A DNA stretch of 14,675 nucleotides from CAZJPD01 sp964547795 (GTDB lineage: Bacteria > Pseudomonadota > Alphaproteobacteria > Rickettsiales > Midichloriaceae). Positions 13,554 to 14,675 of the stretch are shown here, one piece after another. The DNA lies in the NCBI GenBank assembly GCA_964547795.1, contig CAZJPD010000026.1, positions 1 through 14,675 of the forward strand. Direction: 5' to 3'. Position 1 is the stretch's first letter; each line of letters opens with the position of its first letter. The position numbers and the translations under genes are program-made. Under the pieces are notes generated by a model. The model worked only from the letters and a program-made list of their open reading frames with translations, did no database searches and had not been told where the DNA came from.

Positions 13554-14477
13554 ATGTTAAAGGTATATTTGGCTAATCCTAGAGGATTTTGTGCAGGGGT
13601 AAGAAGAGTAGTTGAGATTGTAGAACTTGCATTAAAAAAATATGGTACTCCTGTTTATGTCAAACATGAAATAGTCCATAACAAACATGTTGTAGAAAAT
13701 CTTAGACAAAGGGGAGCTGTTTTTGTTGAAGAAATCACTGATGTTCCGAAAGATGCCGTAATTATTTTTTCAGCACATGGGGTTAGTAGAGAAGTTGAAG
13801 AAGCATCTACACATAAACATCTGAAAATAGTTGATGCCACTTGCCCACTGGTTAAGAAAGTACATCTTCAAGCACAGAAATTTGAAAAGGAAGGAAATAA
13901 GATAATTTTAATTGGACATAAGAATCACCCAGAAGTTGAGGGTACTAGTGGTCGTATAGAACAAAGTGTCTTTATTGTCGAAAAAATTAGCGATATAGAA
14001 AAAATTCCATACTCAAAGAAAGATAATGTCGCTTATGTTACTCAAACTACCCTTAGTGTTGATGATACCAAAGGTATAATAAACAAGTTAAAAATTAGAT
14101 ATCCAAATATCATGGGTCCTGAATTGAATAATATTTGTTTTGCAACTCAAAATAGGCAGGATGCAGTCAAAAAACTTGTCAGAATAGTTGATACTGTATT
14201 TGTAATTGGGGCAAAAAACAGCTCAAATTCAAATAGATTGCGGGATATTGCGGAACTCCATGGAACTAAAGCATATTTGTTTGATGATGAAAATGACGTA
14301 AACTCAAATTTGCTACACGGAGTAGAAATACTTGGAATTACAGCAGGGGCTTCTGCTCCTGAAGTGTTGATCAAAAATCTGATCAAAAAAATAGGAAAGA
14401 TCAGAAATATTAAAATTAAAAATTTGGAAGGCATTACTGAAAATATAAAATTTAAGATTCCAAAGATGTTGGACTAA
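13554..14477 (+). CDS. ispH: 4-hydroxy-3-methylbut-2-enyl diphosphate reductase
   Basis: This cytosolic iron-sulfur enzyme does the last step of the MEP pathway, reducing HMBPP to IPP and DMAPP. The three cluster ligands are visible in NPRGFCAGV, VDATCPLVKKVH and NNICFATQNRQ (Cys22, 106 and 204 counting from the ATG at 13527). HNKHVVENL, SAHGVSREV and HKNHPEVEGT carry the substrate-binding histidines and the catalytic Glu. YVTQTTLSVDDT, NSSNSNRL and ITAGASAPEVLI complete the active site. I prefer ATG 13554 (307 residues, starting MLKVYLANPRGF), which matches family N-termini; ATG 13527 adds nine residues. Neither start has a good ribosome-binding site. The presence of ispH suggests endogenous isoprenoid synthesis, retained in several Rickettsiales families but lost in Rickettsia itself. 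Confidence 0.96.
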   Translation: MLKVYLANPRGFCAGVRRVVEIVELALKKYGTPVYVKHEIVHNKHVVENLRQRGAVFVEEITDVPKDAVIIFSAHGVSREVEEASTHKHLKIVDATCPLVKKVHLQAQKFEKEGNKIILIGHKNHPEVEGTSGRIEQSVFIVEKISDIEKIPYSKKDNVAYVTQTTLSVDDTKGIINKLKIRYPNIMGPELNNICFATQNRQDAVKKLVRIVDTVFVIGAKNSSNSNRLRDIAELHGTKAYLFDDENDVNSNLLHGVEILGITAGASAPEVLIKNLIKKIGKIRNIKIKNLEGITENIKFKIPKMLD

Positions 14478-14498
14478 TACCAAGCACCAAAAATAACT

Positions 14499-14556
14499 TA
14501 TAGCTTATCACACAAAGGTTTGGGCATATTATTAATATATTTTCGTCATTGCAAGG
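14499..14556 (-). repeat. Truncated inverted copy of the dispersed repeat (copy C, right end only)
   Basis: Read on the minus strand, this stretch matches the last about 58 bases of copies A and B, from the CAATGACG module through ATATATTAATAATATG to the terminal GATAAGCTATA. The left three quarters are missing, and the match stops at about 14556. It begins 21 bp after the ispH stop. Confidence 0.75.
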
Positions 14557-14667
14557 GTTATTAAGAACTTTTAATAAAATCTCAGCTCAGTAACATTAAA
14601 CTTTAATTTTCATTTAAGATGATTTATACTGTAATAAAAAAACAAAAGGTTAATGTGATAGGAAGAA

Positions 14668-14675
14668 ATGAATGA
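14668..14675 (+). CDS. Possible start of a gene running off the window
   Basis: ATG at 14668 is preceded by AGGA (14660-14663) at a suitable distance. A possible promoter (TTTAAT at 14602-14607, TATACT at 14625-14630, 17-bp spacing) lies upstream. Only two codons are visible, so nothing can be said about the product, and this could be chance. Confidence 0.25.

Overview
The window is AT-rich, gene-dense DNA from an alphaproteobacterium, most likely a host-associated member of the Rickettsiales or a similar reduced lineage. The reasons are low GC, weak Shine-Dalgarno signals and several probable TTG starts. The encoded proteins also have alphaproteobacterial character: an alpha-type uracil-DNA glycosylase with an FADGNP/WRPP signature, a long L28, and aspartate aminotransferase of the Rickettsia/Rhizobium type. 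Several genes are decaying. LpxK implies a lipid A-containing outer membrane and IspH implies a MEP isoprenoid pathway. The exact genus cannot be read from this window.

Layout. (1) 1-1864, plus strand: the end of a dispersed repeat, then rpmB (L28) and an aspartate aminotransferase. (2) 1953-3170, minus strand: a membrane acyl-CoA/acyl-lipid desaturase with an unusual C-terminal coiled-coil-like tail, convergent with the aminotransferase across a hairpin. (3) 3287-3558: a complete 272-bp copy of the dispersed repeat. (4) 3668-5099, minus strand: tsaC and uracil-DNA glycosylase, divergent from (5) the conserved cluster rpmH-rnpA-yidD-yidC-mnmA-lpxK (5147-9701), tightly packed with overlaps. 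(6) 9688-about 13020: an accessory, degraded segment. It holds an IS1595-type transposase tail, a methyltransferase/nuclease fusion gene broken by one amber codon, a second full repeat copy (11481-11704), a small gene split at an A7 run, and an unrecognised glycine-rich hydrophobic protein. (7) queD (minus) divergent from ispH (plus), followed by a truncated repeat copy and possibly the start of another gene at the right edge.

How the genes fit together. The core section is about translation and the cell envelope. L28 and L34 are ribosomal proteins and RnpA is the RNase P protein. TsaC, MnmA and QueD serve three tRNA modifications (t6A37, s2U34 and queuosine 34). YidD and YidC act in inner-membrane protein insertion. 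LpxK makes lipid IVA, the desaturase sets acyl-chain fluidity, and IspH supplies isoprenoid precursors.

The points most worth a second look are the single-codon Trp-to-amber lesion in the methyltransferase-endonuclease fusion, its 4-nt overlap with a transposase remnant (a possible IS passenger gene), the poly(A) frameshift in the small phage-like gene, and the modular repeat family whose hairpins are conserved between copies. I did not find evidence for a wholly new multi-gene system.
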